21,929 nt of DNA from Deltaproteobacteria bacterium UBA6930 (GTDB lineage: Bacteria > Myxococcota_A > UBA9160 > UBA6930): contig DKAI01000046.1 of assembly GCA_002450755.1 (NCBI GenBank), positions 1 through 21,929 on the forward strand. Reading direction: 5' to 3'. The notes under the pieces were generated by a model. That model was not told the DNA's origin. It did not search any database and saw only the letters and a list, made by a program, of their open reading frames with translations. Shown piece by piece: positions 21,783-21,929 of the stretch; the stretch's first letter is position 1, and each line of letters opens with the position of its first letter. A program made the position numbers and the translations under genes.

Positions 21783-21929
21783 CTACCTAAACTGAGACTT
21801 AGCTTGCTCAGATACAATCGTCCAAATCACGTCCGCGAGTAAATAATTGCCTACAGCGTTATGGTGTCTAGGATCTTTATAGACTGAACCTTCCGGGGGC
21901 ACTTCATCCGAAATGTCGTAGCAAACCTT
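21783..21929 (-). CDS. C-terminal end of an SGNH/GDSL-type hydrolase (partial at window edge)
   Basis: An open frame enters from the right edge and ends at TAG (21785-21783), giving the last 48 residues of a protein whose start is outside the window. The tail contains YKDPRHHNAVGNYLLADVIWTIV. The D-x-x-H pair followed by N-x-x-G-N-x-x-x-A is the usual C-terminal catalytic block V of SGNH hydrolases, and also of SGNH-type acetyl-handling enzymes. Family assignment rests on this block only. It is on the same strand as the class III dehydrogenase, 260 bases upstream of that start. The gap between them holds no gene I can support. Confidence 0.65.
   Translation of the reverse strand, partial: KVCYDISDEVPPEGSVYKDPRHHNAVGNYLLADVIWTIVSEQAKSQFR

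Overview
The window looks like a chromosomal segment from an uncultured Gram-negative bacterium with moderate, slightly AT-leaning base composition. PQQ synthesis, glutathione-linked enzymes (three GST-fold proteins and a glutathione-type formaldehyde dehydrogenase), an NFACT protein, and many amidohydrolase, SDR, LLM and EthD genes suggest a proteobacterial or delta-type lineage (Myxococcota- or Binatota-like, perhaps marine). No rRNA or other marker gene is present, so this placement is an inference. I found no rRNA, tRNA, insertion sequence, phage gene, CRISPR array, or any gene for a DNA-binding regulator.

Left part (1-9677): an accessory catabolic and detoxification zone. It holds a RidA-like protein lacking the deaminase arginine, and a minus-strand operon of an LLM flavin oxidoreductase with two glutathione transferases, preceded by a leader hairpin that overlaps the ribosome binding site. 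Next come a poorly explained 650-base stretch, a third, unusual GST translated next to an SDR, and a divergent cupin/amidohydrolase pair. The last block is a minus-strand run of an SDR, three tandem EthD-domain genes (the third interrupted by one in-frame TGA) and an epoxide hydrolase.

Middle part (9714-15298): housekeeping genes, namely an RqcH-like NFACT protein and mutM (minus strand), and divergently a type 2 isoleucyl-tRNA synthetase. A TauD/TfdA dioxygenase converges on ileS.

Right part (16326-20365): a five-gene operon in which every junction overlaps: pqqB, a pqqC-pqqD fusion, pqqE, a small four-helix membrane protein, and a TauE/SafE-type permease. This is the most interesting block. 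PqqB has lost two of three cysteines of the usual CxCxxC site. PqqC has Met where the Klebsiella enzyme has active-site His154. No PqqA precursor is recognisable, and two membrane proteins are translationally coupled to the pathway and could be a PQQ export route. A class III alcohol/formaldehyde dehydrogenase follows in convergent orientation, which fits alcohol or C1 oxidation. The right edge holds the C-terminal end of an SGNH hydrolase.
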